Source of the DNA: Oscheius sp. JU75
Taxonomy: Eukaryota; Nematoda; Chromadorea; Rhabditida; Rhabditidae
Reading direction: 5' to 3'
DNA length: 64,000 bases
Assembly: GCA_037178855.1 (NCBI GenBank)
Contig: JASJZC010000007.1
Span: 7,130,001-7,194,000 of the forward strand
This document shows positions 44,547 through 57,337 of the stretch, in pieces. Numbering within the stretch: position 1 is the stretch's first letter; each line of letters opens with the position of its first letter. The position numbers and the translations under genes are program-made. The notes under the pieces were generated by a model. It saw nothing but the letters and a program-made list of their open reading frames with translations. It ran no database searches and was not told where the DNA came from.

Positions 44547-47500
44547 TTGTACATATAATGAACGCTTTGCTTGAAATGAACTCACCTTGGGCATGATGGG
44601 AGGTCGGCTGGCAAGCTTTGTGTTGGCCGAAAGAGACCCAACTACAAATACAGATATACAAATAGTGTAAAAAAGAGCTCACATTTGTTCTCCAAGTATA
44701 TATTGTGTTCGAAAGTTCGCTTCGGCTTTTGTGGAGGGATCTTGGCTATTTCACTGAATCAGAAATTGACAGAAACCAATCAGAAGTTCTCACATTAGAG
44801 GCTGCGCTTCGGAAAATGACCGAATTTTGCGGGTGTGCTCGCCGTTCTGAAATGAGACGACTGTTTCCCCGTGTAAGTTGCCCGCATTTGCATATTTCAA
44901 TGCAAAACTTCCAGTTTAGAGCGTGACTAACTGACCGCAAACCTCGGATTCGAAAACTTACCTGATTGCATCCTCCCAGTGTCTCAAAATAACTTTTTCG
45001 TTCTTTGACCGACAGACTCCTGTTCTGAGACATAAAAGCCTGTAAACATTATTGTTACACAAAGTGAGAAGAGAAAAGACAGAAGGAACAGTGACAGATT
45101 ACATCAGAACATCGAGAGAGATGACTATGAGATATGGTCGGACATCTAATATAGGATATGAAAATTGGATGGACAGTTGGGTCAGAAATAACCGTCCTGA
45201 TGGACTGTTTGAACAGTTGAGGAATGATTAGTCGCCTCTCGAATCAATAAACTCGAACTGTCAATAGTTCAGTCAAATTACTGGCTACTTCTAGCCGGCT
45301 GGATCTTACTTTCTTTTCCGCCGGGTCGCCAGGCGACTGGTTTCTAAGGGACGATCCCGCACCGTTAAGGCTTAAGCTGTAATCAACTTTTTGGCATTTA
45401 GGCAAAGCAATGACCATATTTCGTGCTGAAGGATAAGGAAAGTGAAAGGCGCTGTCTTCCGGTGAAATGGTAAGTGAGACGAGCATCTAAAGAGGTCAAT
45501 CTGGGCGAGCGGACCTCCTCGTCTGATTTGCATAGACCAAATCCGCTGCCATCATCTTGAAACTGCTGGTAAAAACCGAAGTGTGAACTGTTCGTGGCTT
45601 TTGGGCAGTCTTCGACCGCCGACGCCGACGTCGATGGCTATGCAGAAACCAGGCGCAGTCCAGCAATTACAGGATGAACTCGTCGACCAGACTATCGTCT
45701 TGTTGCTTTCGACTACAGTAGACACTATTTTCATCAAGGTCTTCCCGATATTGAAATGATCAGGGACTTCGGAGGTCTGCTTAGGGAGGAGAGAGTCATC
45801 GGTAACTATGGTAAGCTGCACTAAACCAATTTTCAGTGCCTCTGGGAAAGAGCCTTTATGACGGAACTCATCACAGGAAAGAGCAAATGATGTAGGGTAC
45901 CAGCGGAAAGAATGGTCAAATTAGAAATCGCATCGCACCGGTGGACAGGCTGACCACCACCGGTCCAAATTGGCAATAGAGGGTACTGCAATTAGCTGTC
46001 GTACACCGATTGCCCGTTCGGAAACATTGCCAACGTAAACATAGCAAACAGCTAATATGAGCTTTTCTTTAAAATTTTGCTCTAGAAAGTTTGAAGACAA
46101 TCGAATCAGTTGTCTCATTAGGAACAGAGACCATTCCATATATTTGATTAATTTGACTCTCGACTGACTTAAAGGACTCTAAAATATATGGGGGACCCGA
46201 AAATAAGTAGGGGACTCTAATAGAAGGGGATTCTGATTTTACAAAGAACAAGCAGAACATTCGAGAAACAGAAGACATCAACAACAGTTTACTTCGAAGA
46301 TAGAGACAAGAGAGAGAAAGACAAGAGTGAGAGAGAGATAGATAGAGGGTGATAAAGCGAGAGATTAGTTTAGTCCGAGTCCTAGTCCTAGCAGCTGTAT
46401 CGTGTGAGTTGTGATCTCCGTGCCGTTTTCTCCCATCCTCTCCTCTGGTTCAAGACAGTTCTTTGACTAACCATACAAGGATGGAGTTGTGATTTTTTTA
46501 TGACCAATTCTCAAGCATCTTTGTGTGCGTTATCGAAGTCTACACTCCGTAGATTATAATGTCGTATTTCCGGATTTGAGTTTTCTGTTTCCCACTAATT
46601 GAGCCCTGTTTTCATAATAACAGATGTTGAATGGTTTTCAAACACTTCATTAGTGATAATCTACGTATTTAATTAGTCTTTGGGTGGAATACTGTCCTTG
46701 CCCAGTAAAATAGATCATCTTCCTAGCCCCTCATCACTTTTTGCAAAGTAACGTTTGTTCTCGAGGAAAAGCCACGCGATTACTATTACTCAGTTATCAG
46801 CTTTGAGGGTACCTATCACGTTCCAACACGCTTCTGAGCTGCGAAAAACCTAGTCTAAGCGGGGTCTGAGGTGCCATCCTGCGTCAACACCACTTCCTTA
46901 AGAAGCTATCTAGAAACTTCTACCACGTCTTACTTAAGGGATTGCTTTCAAAATTAGATGCTGGCCATCAAGCTACGTAGCAAAGAGACGATCCGGTGTT
47001 TGTTTGCGATCTGGACACTCACTCTCTACGTAATATACCCGAAAAGCGGCTTTCTCAACATGGCTTTAAGCCGATGTTCTTCTTACTCCAACGTGTACAT
47101 ATATACATAAGCAGAGCGAGACCAGTGGTCTGGAGCCTTTTACACGGGTATTTTCTACTGACATTTACAAATTTAAAAATGCTTTCTGCACTAATTGTTC
47201 CTGAGAAACGTGCGGCGCTGCATGTCTGCCGGAATCACCAAACTTCCTTCCAAATCGCATCAAATGTTTTACGCTTCAAGAGTACTTGAATCAACAAAAC
47301 GACCAATACAGTTTAGGTTAGTAGTTTCTAGTGAGGTAACAAATTGGTGACACTTCCTTTGGAGCTGGTTCGAAGACACTTTGCCGCTTTGCACCCTTTT
47401 TCCCTGAACATTTTTCGAATTTTCGAAGCGTCACTAATCGCATCAGGAAGTATGCCTTATGCCTGGGAAATCCCTAGCCGAGCTGATCTACGTCTAGAAA

Positions 47501-47654
47501 ATCCAGAGGGAATAGAACAAAATAGAAAGTCGTGCAGGAAAAGACTGTTTCTTCTGTTCCCGTGGTCTGAATAGCTGTCATTTGTACATTTCACTTGTAG
47601 AATCTTCGCATTTCTTCTCCCATTTCATGTGAAAACCTTTAATTTGCAGAAAAC
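44547..47654. other. 3.1-kb region without recognised gene
   Basis: Scattered short open frames on both strands, none with a domain or signal peptide I trust. A GA-rich low-complexity stretch occupies about 46290-46370. This may hold promoters for the next gene or an unrecognised lineage-specific gene. Confidence 0.45.
46290..46370. repeat. GA-rich low-complexity stretch
   Basis: Purine-rich imperfect GAGA repeats over about 80 bp on the + strand. No coding frame across it. Confidence 0.7.
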
Positions 47655-48155
47655 ATGACGTTGACAATGACCCTCGGTCTTATGAACAAAATGGCGGTGA
47701 AACGGATCTTTCAGGTAATTTTTTTTTTTTTTTTCATCTTGCCCCGAAGCCATGCGATTCTCGGCAGAAAGTTCTTATGTTCGCATATTGCTTGCAGCAC
47801 CTCCGCCAGATTATCAGACATATTAGTTTCCGGACGACATCAGTTCTGCCTTTTTTGTGCAGTCTCGCGTTCGGGTTCTTGAGTTCCATTGTGCCACTAG
47901 GCTCTGCAAACTGAATCATTCAGTTTCTGCGGGTTTTGGCCAAGCTTTTTGTTGGATCCTCTCTTACAAGCTCTCAATCATAAACTGCTTCAAAATCAAC
48001 TTCCGGATACTGCAGCGTTGGGGGCCCTCATGGGGATTACGACTTATAGAGCTTTACTATACCTACCTAAGAAGATAGCTCGTCTGTTACGTATAGGCAA
48101 TATACCTAATGGAAACCACATGAACACACACATGAACTGCCTCTCTCCTTTTTAG
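47655..48155 (+). CDS. Hypothetical small membrane protein (tentative)
   Basis: Tentative model. The first exon starts MTLTMTLGLMNKMAVKRIFQ and ends at a GTAATT donor followed by a T16 tract. A second exon from 47798 encodes HLRQIIRHISFRTT then a hydrophobic stretch SVLPFLCSLAFGF. A third, starting near 47928, encodes LLDPLLQALNHKLLQNQLPD then TAALGALMGITTYRALLYLP. The N-terminal basic/hydrophobic character would fit a mitochondrial or ER membrane protein. I do not recognise a family, and the junction between exons 2 and 3 and the true 3' end are uncertain. Confidence 0.4.
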
Positions 48156-48272
48156 GGAGGAAGTAGCTCGTCCATTCATGCGATGCCTAAATCCCTCATA
48201 ATCGTTGAGACAAAATTAGGTTTTACTTGCAATCCTCTTCTCCCGAACAATTCTGAATTCTTACAGGACGAG

Positions 48273-48941
48273 ATGATTCCACACCACTTCAACAACCGCA
48301 CACTGGCTTTCTACTTGAACTCCGCAAGTCTAGCCAGGGTAAGTTTCTTGTTTTTACAGTACCCTATCGAAAAGTGTGTTAAAGTTTTGACGCAATAGTT
48401 TCGCTTCTGGTTATCAGCCTCGCCTGTGAACATTCGGCTCTATTGACAAAAGCATATGCGATCAGCTGCCGCTGTTTGACATTTGTCAGTCGATAGTTTT
48501 CAGTGCTTTTAAATTCCACGTTTCTAAGGTAACCAACACGCTAATCTTCACCTATTCACAAAAGTCCGCCATTCAAGAAAACTTTTCAGCCGTATAGCTT
48601 CATGGAACGTGCTCACGGCTACGATTATTATCTCCTCGGAGGACTTCTGGCCGTTTTTATCTTTCTGCTTCTGATTCTAATTTTCATTCGGTAAGAGATC
48701 ATTTCAACACATAATAGGTGTTTTTTAGTTGTTCGATAGTGCATCTGCCCACAATTCTTGGCTACTCGGAACAGGACATGACACGCAGCTCCACCGCCGT
48801 CTCGATCTATTCCTTCGATCCAAAGGTACACAACCAACAGAAAAAGATGCAAAATAACTTTTTCAGACTGACGAGGCACAACTTCTTGCCTACGCGAACA
48901 AAGCATACAGCCACCAGGATTTTCAGCCAAGTCCTGTCTGA
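48273..48941 (+). CDS. Small single-pass membrane protein, unknown family
   Basis: Four exons giving about 112 residues. It starts MIPHHFNNRTLAFYLNSASL, with one N-glycosylation sequon (NRT). A membrane segment LLGGLLAVFIFLLLILIFIR follows, and then a cytoplasmic-looking tail with SEQDMTRSSTAVSIYSFDP and AYANKAYSHQDFQPSPV. All three introns are phase-consistent (40-200 nt). The ATG chosen is the first in the exon at 48267; an upstream exon could extend the N terminus. It converges with the SDS3-like gene, with 96 bp between the stop codons. Confidence 0.6.
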
Positions 48942-49037
48942 ACTCATTTGTGGTTAGACGACACACGAACAACGGGTAGAAGAAAAAACGGATCATTGTT
49001 CATTTGATGTGCTTGTCATAGATAAAAAAAACATACA

Positions 49038-50752
49038 TTATGATGATTTGAGATCCTCTTTTGCTCTCGACAATGTTACCGGTGCTTCTTTAATCCCAGC
49101 CGTAGATGGTGCAGAAACAGAGACAATTTTAGTCTCAGTGCTAGTCGATGAGCCGGAAAGCTTGGGAGCTTTTGTCCTTCTGCCGAGAAGACGCTTCTAA
49201 ATTTGATTATAGTAGGATTGGGGAATAGATGTACCTTGATCTCATACAACTTATCGACTTTCTTGCGGCCATTTTTTCCGACTGCAGGCTGTTTGGACGG
49301 TAATAGAGTCATTTTTGGGGGTTTGAATGTCGAAGCAACTGAGGTTACATTCTTTGTCTTGGGCACGGTCTTTTTGGGGTCATTAATGGTCGTTTCCTCT
49401 TTCTTGACCATTAACTTGGGTTTTGCCTTTAGCATCCCATCTCTCTTCTTCTTCTTGATTTTGATCTTGAGGATTTTGACACATTTCTGCTCTTCAATCG
49501 GAATCTTCTTGCTCTTCTTCGGAAAGCCGTACTTTGCAATGGTAGCCTTGTCAAAGTTTGCCAATGCCTCGAGATTCTTGTTTTTCTCCAATTCTCTCTC
49601 GAGATTCTTCTGAGCCAAGGCATCCTCGAAAAAGGCTAAGTCTTCAGAAATCTGTTTGTCAGTCAGCTGGTACACAATGACCGGATATTTCAGCGTTTCA
49701 CGGTATCTGTCAATCTTCGAATAGGAAAGTTGCATCTTCTTCGTTCGAGTTTCACACTCTTCGTCGATATCCTTTCCTGCCATTGCTCCTGAAAATGGAA
49801 GCCGTAATCGAAATCAGTTAAGGAAATACATACGTGATGTAAGTTGAGCAACTTTTTTGGCAGCAACTATTGTCGAAATGATGTCCTTCTCTTTGTTTGA
49901 AAGAGTTTCCAGCAATTTCTCCTGCAAACGGATACGTGATAGTTAAAATATAGAAAATCTCTGCGTTAGTAACTTTTTCACGTCTGTCGTTATCCTAACA
50001 TCCTCGTTTTTGTGCACTGTCCTCATCACCTGTTCAAAATGAAAATGATACCGATGTCAGCTGGGCCAGTATGTCCGAAAGTATTTATGTTGCCGAGATA
50101 TTATGGCTGCGAAAGTTTTTATCTGCACAGGTTTCTCCATGATAGTAACAAAAATATATAATGAAAAATCTCACCTGGGTATTGATAACATTGGTTTGTC
50201 GGGAAGTAAGAGCACATTCTTTGGTAGCGTCAACTCTGCGTTGCATTCTGGCAAGTTGGAGTTTGTACCATTCGTCGATTTTCTAAACACCCAATGTAAA
50301 TTCGTAAGCACTTTTTAGTGTTAAAACCGAAATGCAATGCTTACTGCGAGACGTCTATTTTTCTCATTCACTTGCTCTTTTATTCGGTCATTCAAGTCTT
50401 CCGAAGTCCCTTCCTGGACCTCCAGCTTTTTCCGGGCCAGCTAAACCAAAGATATTCAGGAGATAGTGAAAAGGACTAATCATTTTAAGCTTTGCCTGCT
50501 TGAGATAGCCAAGACCACTCTGAAATTGTCCCTCCGAAGACAAAACTTGGTGTACACGGGCATTTCTGAAACGCCAGTTTTGAAATTTCATAATTTTCAG
50601 CAAACTTACAATCTACATTCTAATTCAAACGGGTCAATTTCCGGAAAAGGTTCCTCCTCATCTTTCTCCGGCTCAATTTCGATTTCTTCTTGTTTGATGG
50701 TGGGCGTTTTGTCAACATTGCTGTTTCGAGTTGTTCTCCCTTTGGGAGGCAT
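49038..50752 (-). CDS. SDS3/BRMS1-family SIN3-HDAC co-repressor subunit
   Basis: Nuclear scaffold protein of the SIN3 histone deacetylase complex. It starts MPPKGRTTRNSNVDKTPTIK with an acidic stretch (EIEIEPEKDEEEPFPE). The coiled coil follows: EGTSEDLNDRIKEQVNEKNR then EWYKLQLARMQRRVDATKEC, the typical Sds3 helix. Next come EKLLETLSNKEKDIIS and YPVIVYQLTDKQISEDLAFF, the conserved downstream Sds3 block (compare VYxLxExDIxxD). A Lys-rich tail follows (KILKIKIKKKKRDG). The last exon begins KRLLGRRTKAPK and ends KEDLKSS, reached through a 38-nt intron. If that intron is retained the frame stays open to a different C terminus ending at 49076. The junction near 50.46 kb is not resolved. Confidence 0.8.
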
Positions 50753-52696
50753 CTAAACCTGTGAATTTTAACAGGAAAAAAGAGTTTACATGAAGAAAAA
50801 CATTGATTTGTAGCATAAGAATGAAATACTGCGTTACGCGAGGAGAACCAGCATTTGTGCAATAATGCGTCAAGGACACAAGGGACGCTACGCGACCGTA
50901 TGCGAAAAAGTTACCAAATGAGTCTATTACAGAACATAATTTTGCGTTAATTGTTATATGGGTGTCTAAAGATTTTAATGATTTTTCAAACAGGTAGATA
51001 TTGGGCAAACTATCATACTTGGCATTTTCAGCAACCTTGAACGTTCTAAAAGAAGGTACGTAAAAGTGCGTTGTTTTACGGTATTGCATCTGTTTACCGT
51101 ATTATAAAAAGGTCTCCAAAACATTTTGAAAACAAAGCAAACGCAAAGATCAATTTTACCGTTGTCTCAGATTTGTGGAAAGAACAAGTAGTCTTCTGCT
51201 TGATTGGAAAGATAGGATAATGTGAATTTGATGGGCCAAAACCGTAGCAACGCCGTAAAAGGTGAAGCTACAGGATTTTAATACTATACAGAACAAGTCA
51301 TGTAGGTAGAATAGGTTCAGATTCAATTCATAATAATAGGATCACTTCAAGGCCTCGACGCTTACGCCGTTTTACGAAAGCTGCAACAGCTATAAATAAC
51401 ATCAAGGGCGGAACAACTTCAAGGAATGCTTATAGGGTTCTAGTGTCAGCATCCCCCATCTTTGTCATTCCTTTATTGGATGACATAACTGGAACGACGG
51501 CTGTTCCTTCTGCGCCTCTTGGATCTTTGCAATACTTCGTGAAAGTCTGTGATCCAAAACCGCTTTGCACTGTCATTGAACCCCGTTACCGACATGGAAA
51601 TTTTGTCTACAGATTGAAAAGCAGACTGATTGCTTAAGCTCACATTTTGAGACAAACATCTTCAGAAACACAGACGTTCCTATAAAAACAACTGCTTAAA
51701 AAGCCCACCGACATATTTTTGTCAGAAAGCTACAGAGAAACTTCTGCAAAAACGAACGTTGCACTCTGAACATTAGCTAATGAACTGTCTCACACATGCC
51801 TTCCCTAATAGCAAGACATACTAATTCACTACGTTTTATCTTTTTCCCTGATCGTTCTTCTCGTAAAAGGAACTTCCAATTTCGGTCCAAAGACTTCGTT
51901 TTACCAGTGTCTCGACATCCGATTTGTCTACCAGAGTTCAAAGTTGCAGACAATCTAGTGCTTCCGATGCAATTGCTTATCTTATTTTTAATCGTGAGTG
52001 CTCGGATTTAGCCAAGACGACGATCCTGCCGCATTTCCAGTATTTGCTTATGATCACATGCTGAAGACGAGTGCAACTTTTGATATTCTTAGCACATTTC
52101 TATGAAACGCGCCAGTTTCCCAGAGATCAACTTGTTCTCTGCTTCAGCAGTTTCAGTTCCTATTTCCCACAATCAGTCTTCCAAAAAAACGTGTAATTGT
52201 TACAGCGGACTACCAGATGACGAGTAGTGTGCTCTGTTTTGCTGTTTCGAGTTGTCTCCGAAGCCATCTTTAGAGTCAATTGGCGAGAGATTCTTACGCG
52301 AAGTGCAACGTCAGCGACGTTTCTAATTAATGCGCTAGCTGTAATCTCAGCAATTTCCATTGAATGCTTTTCTTGTATTAAGTTAACCCCCTAAGCCTAC
52401 CAATCATTGAATGGAAGGTTCCTTCATCTTGGCCGAAGAGATCATTGCTTTTCAATTGGAGGCAATCTTCCTGCCCTATGTGAGGCAGACCTCACCTCCT
52501 TTTAAATCAGTTTGACCGGCTGATATGACTCCAACTTCAGCACTTTTTTTCTTTTACTCTTTTACTTTTATTCGCCTTAGGTGCACTTGTAATCGTGGCT
52601 GCTGCGTATAATTAAGAAGGCGATCCTCTGGTAATATGCACGGATATCCGTCTCTCTTTTGCTCTTTTACACACATTTTGAGCTTATTTTAGTGCC
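50753..52696. other. Intergenic, no recognised gene
   Basis: Divergent spacer between the SDS3-like gene and the globin gene. No element beyond ordinary sequence was recognised. Confidence 0.5.
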
Positions 52697-53580
52697 ATGG
52701 GTCTCTGTTCCTCGAAGAAAGAAGAGCCGACTGAGCTGACGGAGGATGAAGTCAATGCCATTCGGGATGTATGGATACGGTGAAACATCCCAAATCCAGA
52801 AAAAAAATATTTTCAGGGCTAAAAACAACATGGTCGGCAAGAAAATCCTTCAGACACTGATCGAAAAACGTCCTAAATTTGCTGAATATTTTGGTATTCA
52901 AAGCGAGTCCCTTGATATTAAAGCATTGAATCAGAGCAAGGAGTTCCATCTTCAGGTGGCTGAATGCAACTCAGAGAATCATACCCTATTCAGGCCCATC
53001 GAATTCAAAACTTTCTCGATACTGCTGTCGGTTCATTAGGATTCTGTCCCATCTCCAGTGTATACGATATGGCTCATCGTATTGGCCAAATTCATTTCTA
53101 CAGGTAGGTTGAGGCTCCACTCTTAACACATTAGCATAGGGGAGTCAACTTCGGAGCCGACAACTGGCTCGTATTCAAGAAGGTGACAGTCGATCAGGTC
53201 ACAACAGGAACCAGTGACATCAGTGCAACTCTGGAAAGTCCCAAGGAGAACGGGAATGGGACTCCTGCTCCGGAACCTGAAGTTCCTTCTCAGACTCAAA
53301 CTGTCGAGAAAGTTACAGCTGAGGTAACTTTTTTGCCACATCATTGTGATAGAAAAGGTTCAGCAACACGAGAAGACCTTGCAAGAACTGACCAATCCCT
53401 ACAGTGGAGAAAACTGTCTGGCCCGTCTCGGCTGGAATAAGCTGATGACTGTCATTGTTAGGGAGATGAAAAGAGGTGTGTTTGATAAGAAATAGTCTCT
53501 ACATAATACTTTCAGGATTCCTCGAGGAGGCAATGAGGAACTGCAAAGAAGAACAGACGGACGGCCTTCTCGGTGCTTGA
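52697..53580 (+). CDS. Globin with N-terminal acylation motif and FG-region insertion
   Basis: Haem-binding globin of the nematode neuronal type. It starts MGLCSSKKEEP: Gly2 is a myristoylation site and Cys4 a palmitoylation site, so it is probably bound to the plasma membrane. The globin fold follows: LTEDEVNAIRDVWIRAKNN, RPKFAEYFG, then AHRIQNFLDTAVGSL with a probable distal His, and AHRIGQIHFYRGVNFG with a probable proximal His. After DNWLVFKK there is an extra Pro/Glu/Thr-rich stretch of about 45 residues (KENGNGTPAPEPEVPSQTQ) before the last helices (CLARLGWNKLMTVIVREMKR). Ends DGLLGA. Five exons; stop 53578-53580. Confidence 0.9.
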
Positions 53581-53931
53581 TCTTGCTATTTGACGGTTCG
53601 CGAGTACTTTAGAACAAAAAAGACAAGAGACCAATGTCCTCGTTTAAAATATAGTTTGCTTGCCATGATGAGATGAGCCTCTTTCGAATAGTGTAGCTTT
53701 CAGGTTCGGTGCGTACCAAGGCTCGCAAAATGCGCTACTACTTCTCAGTTCATAACGAGGCCGACTCGACTCACGTTTGAAGTTTGCCCCCTTATACGCT
53801 GCTGCTTGCTTCTTGCTTGTTTATATTTGTATTTATTTTGCCAATGATATGATTCGAATACAATTCGCCAAAAAAGTATGTTCAAACTCTTAATATTTGT
53901 TATAATAGTGCATATTGCTCTTTAGTAGGAG

Positions 53932-56325
53932 ACGAAAGGCGAAGGTACCCAGCCAGTCCTGAAATCTCTTAATGCTTCACATCTCTTATTTGTACCTTTG
54001 AGTAACTTGATCTTGAATAAATATCCAGCCTCTCGAGCCGCTTTTTATCAGAATCACTCGGTCTCCTCGGTTCACGGTCATCTGCTCCCCAGAGGTTGCA
54101 TTAAAATCTTGGGTCACTGTAAGTGTTCTTCCATAGTCGCTCGCGTTAAACATTGCGGGAACAACGAGCTCTGAAATTGCACAGTTTTCAGTTCCCGATG
54201 GGCCTTTACGTTCTGCCGAGGGCTTAGCGAAGTTCTGAGAAACTGGCCGATGAGCTGGGGAAGCCGACGCATTGTACTGAGAGTCGACATGGTAATGAGG
54301 TCTCTCGGCCGGAGGAACTGCCTAAATTAGTATCAGATCAGTTTTGAGTCAGCGTTTCCGCCCACATAGCGTTGAGGATTCTCTGGCTGAGTACGAGCAT
54401 AGACGGGAGCGTCGACTGTCCGAGGAACCATGATAGGAGCCTCCTAAAAGATTTGATATATGCGTATATATCATTTTTCTTACTCTAGGCTTGATAATTT
54501 CCGGCTCACGAGTACGGGGGACCGGAGCTGGTACAATTATAGGTCCTCGGTACTCAAACTTTCTCGGAACGGGTTGTTGCTGTTCAACAACAGGCGGCTG
54601 ATAAGTTTCTCTACGTTCCACCGGAGGAGGAACGTGAACAACTTGAACTGGAGCAGGGACAGGATCCGATTGGACCGCGGTTGAGGTAGTGCTACGAGAA
54701 ACTGGAGCGACAAAATCCTCAAACTGAAAGACGTTCATAAGTGGTATACCCAAATTGGAAAGATGATAGGGTAGAGGCATAGTGCAGTTTCAAAAACCGT
54801 GCCTTATAATCTTGATGGGTAGAGTTGGGCTGGGGACCTCTGAAACCTAAATCTAAAACTGACTTTGTTAACCGAATACCGTCGCTCCTTGTGGACAAGG
54901 ACTACTCCGGGAATATTTTCCTAAACAAGCAGTTTTTGTACTCATATAACTTTTTTCACATTGGTGTTTCTACGGCTAGGAATCTTGTCCATCGAAGAGA
55001 TGGAACTGCGTGGAGACGAGTTACCTGAGTGCAAGAAAGGAGGCTGAAAGCGTGCATAAGCTAAAGTCATTTAATAGCCTACATCATCGTTTGTTCCGTT
55101 GACCACCGGAGCAACTTCTACAACTGGAGGCACCATTGCAGGAACATGTTCTTCCGGCTTAACCTCCTCTTCAGTCACCCCATTGAGCACAGGAGTTTCA
55201 GCAACAATGGTAAATTCAGGAACAACGACCACTGGAACTTCAGCTGCTTTTTCCTAAAAGAAAATGGAGTTTCCCGAAACAAAGGTCAACAAACCACGAC
55301 AACCTCAGCATGACCATTTACCACAACGCCTCGTTCAGTTTGAATTCGTTCAAGTAGAGCCCAATACCTAAAAATCGATTTCCTTCCAAGCCCTTATCAA
55401 AATAAGATCGGTTATAAGCTGTTGCACCCACCTTGAGAACCATCTCTTATGCTTATCAAGGAAGAACTTGTAGCGAAGTTCTTGCTGTCGAAGAAACTCG
55501 CGAGCTTGCTTCTCATGGAAGGCGTCCACCTCGCTCTGGGTCTGGAAAAGTTCAAATTATCAAGTTCCTATTAATCATAAAGGCGAGGCAAATCTGTCTG
55601 TATGAATCACAATTCGCTTGCTCAGGTCGGTGGTATTCAAAGAATGGTCAGGTTCGAGATAAAAGATGTCTACGCAAACATTAAATCGGTTCCTCTTGTC
55701 GAATAAAATTCAGATTTGGGGGGGGGGGGGGTGAATATGATCTTTGAGCGAATGCACTTACCTTGGTACCCTTTTTCTGAGCTCTAGTAATATCTTTCTC
55801 CTCCTTCTGGTAGCCAGCGAAAGTGGCTTTCAACTTTTCCTTCTCCTCATTACTGTAAATGGTTGTTTTTGTGACTATTCCTGTCAACTCCTTGATCTGA
55901 ACAATAAACATTGAAAAAAGACAGTTGTACCTACACAATCTTTGTGATATTCGACGTACTTCTTGTAATCCTGAAGGATTTCAAAGAGTTCCTTGCCATA
56001 CTCTTGAGCCTTGTCATCAGCTGTTTTGGCACTCTTTGCCAAGTTTTCAAGGGAGTGGGCATAGTTTTCTGATGACTTTTCAAGGGCTGTAAAGCAATAA
56101 AAAAGAACGACAGATTGTACGCTACCTTGGTAGTTTCGCAGAAGTTCTGCGCCTGCCAGAGCAGCTTCCTTGACAGCTAGAACTGCATTATACGACACAA
56201 TTTTCACTCAGACCTGGTACGAACTCCTTGGTCAGCTGTTGGTGCACCTCCGGAGGTATTTTCTGTGCGTTGATCAACTTGATCTGGGAGGAGACGGCCG
56301 TGGAAGTACGCTCATCTCGCGCCAT
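53932..56325 (-). CDS. I-BAR (IMD) domain protein with C-terminal SH3 (IRSp53/BAIAP2-like)
   Basis: Cytoskeletal adaptor that binds and bends membranes and links Rac/Cdc42 to actin. It starts MARDERTSTAVSSQIKLINA. The N-terminal helical IMD contains LRNYQGALEKSSENYAHSLE, GKELFEILQDYKKYVEYHK and EEKEKLKATFAGYQKEEKD, then FLRQQELRYKFFLDKHKRWF. A long Pro/Val/Glu-rich linker follows (PVVVVPEFTIVAETP; PVPAPVQVVHVPPPVERRE). The SH3 reads QDFNATSGEQMTVNRGDRV and SRGWIFIQD, and its last strand TGWVPSPFVSY lies on a separate final exon. The second intron (after FVP) is only 31 nt. A C14 tract (plus-strand G14, 55718-55731) lies in one intron. Confidence 0.85.
55718..55731. repeat. G14 homopolymer
   Basis: Fourteen consecutive G on the + strand, in an intron of the I-BAR gene. 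The exact length may be an assembly or sequencing estimate. Confidence 0.85.
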
Positions 56326-57337
56326 TGTTCAGCCCTGAAAAACAGTCAAAATATAAACAAATTGAAGAAGAAGCGTCGGAAGAGCCTCACAGCAATTGAA
56401 AGCAAATGCCGAAGCTGCAGATAAGACGCAAGAGCGATAAGTACAGTGGCGCCAAAGAGGGGGCCATATTTGGTTGTACACGGTCATATCGATCATATCA
56501 AGCATGGACAATAGGAAAAATAAATAAGTTGTCGAAATTCGAGCAATGTTCTTAATATTATGCTGATACGTTGGTTTCAAAGAAACTATCGCGAATGGCG
56601 CTTTATTAGCGGGCCATAAGCTCCGGGAAAGATGCGCCAATAGGCAATTCTTGGAGAGTTGGAGCCAATAGATCGGCAGAATGTGGCTATCAAAGAAGGA
56701 CACTGCTAAACCCCCTGTGGAGAGTGCCTAATACGCTTCTTTATCAATGGCAAACAGAAGATGATAGAGGTTGTTGGAATGCAGGGAAAACATGGCTCTT
56801 TACTAAGCAAGTAGGTCATCAGGCGCACATATGGAAAATGGACTACATCTTCTGGTCTGGAAATCATACAGTCACTGGGAATGCGTCGAGAACATGACTA
56901 GACGTGTGAGCCGCCGTGACTCACTACTTTTATCGTTGTTCGGGATCACAGGGGATTTCCTGGAGAGTCGATAAAATCATTGCTGACGAGGAAAGAAAAA
57001 CTGTTAGCTCTTCTTACTGCATCCCACCACCGCCATGCTTTTTTTGTCGCCTGAAAAAGTTCCCGCCGAATGACCGCCAGTGTCAGCTGTTTCGATCTCG
57101 GTTTTTAAATTGATCGGACAAATCTTCTCACTCGTTTTAGAAACATCTAGACCATCGTATGATCTCTGTTCGTTGTCATTGAACCTTTGTGTACAAGTGA
57201 CCCAACCGGATGGCTATTTTATGAACAACTATCGATTTCAATGGTAATCACTCGACCGCTCGACCACAACGTCTCATCGCGCATTACTCTGCCCGCCCCT
57301 TTCACAGCTACTTTGTAATCATTTCATGTTAGACAGG
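56326..57337. promoter_or_regulatory. Divergent region between I-BAR gene and MOCS1
   Basis: Both start codons face outward, so both promoters lie in this 1-kb stretch. No TATA box or other known element was recognised, and open frames here have no motifs. Confidence 0.45.

Noticed and set aside
49203..49613. Plus-strand hydrophobic open frame
   Set aside because: Antisense of the Lys-rich SDS3-like tail, which reads as Phe/Leu on the other strand.
51387..51700. TATA-like sequences at about 51.39 and 51.68 kb that might mark another secreted-peptide gene
   Set aside because: No ATG with a signal peptide occurs at the 38-42 nt spacing seen for the other four genes.
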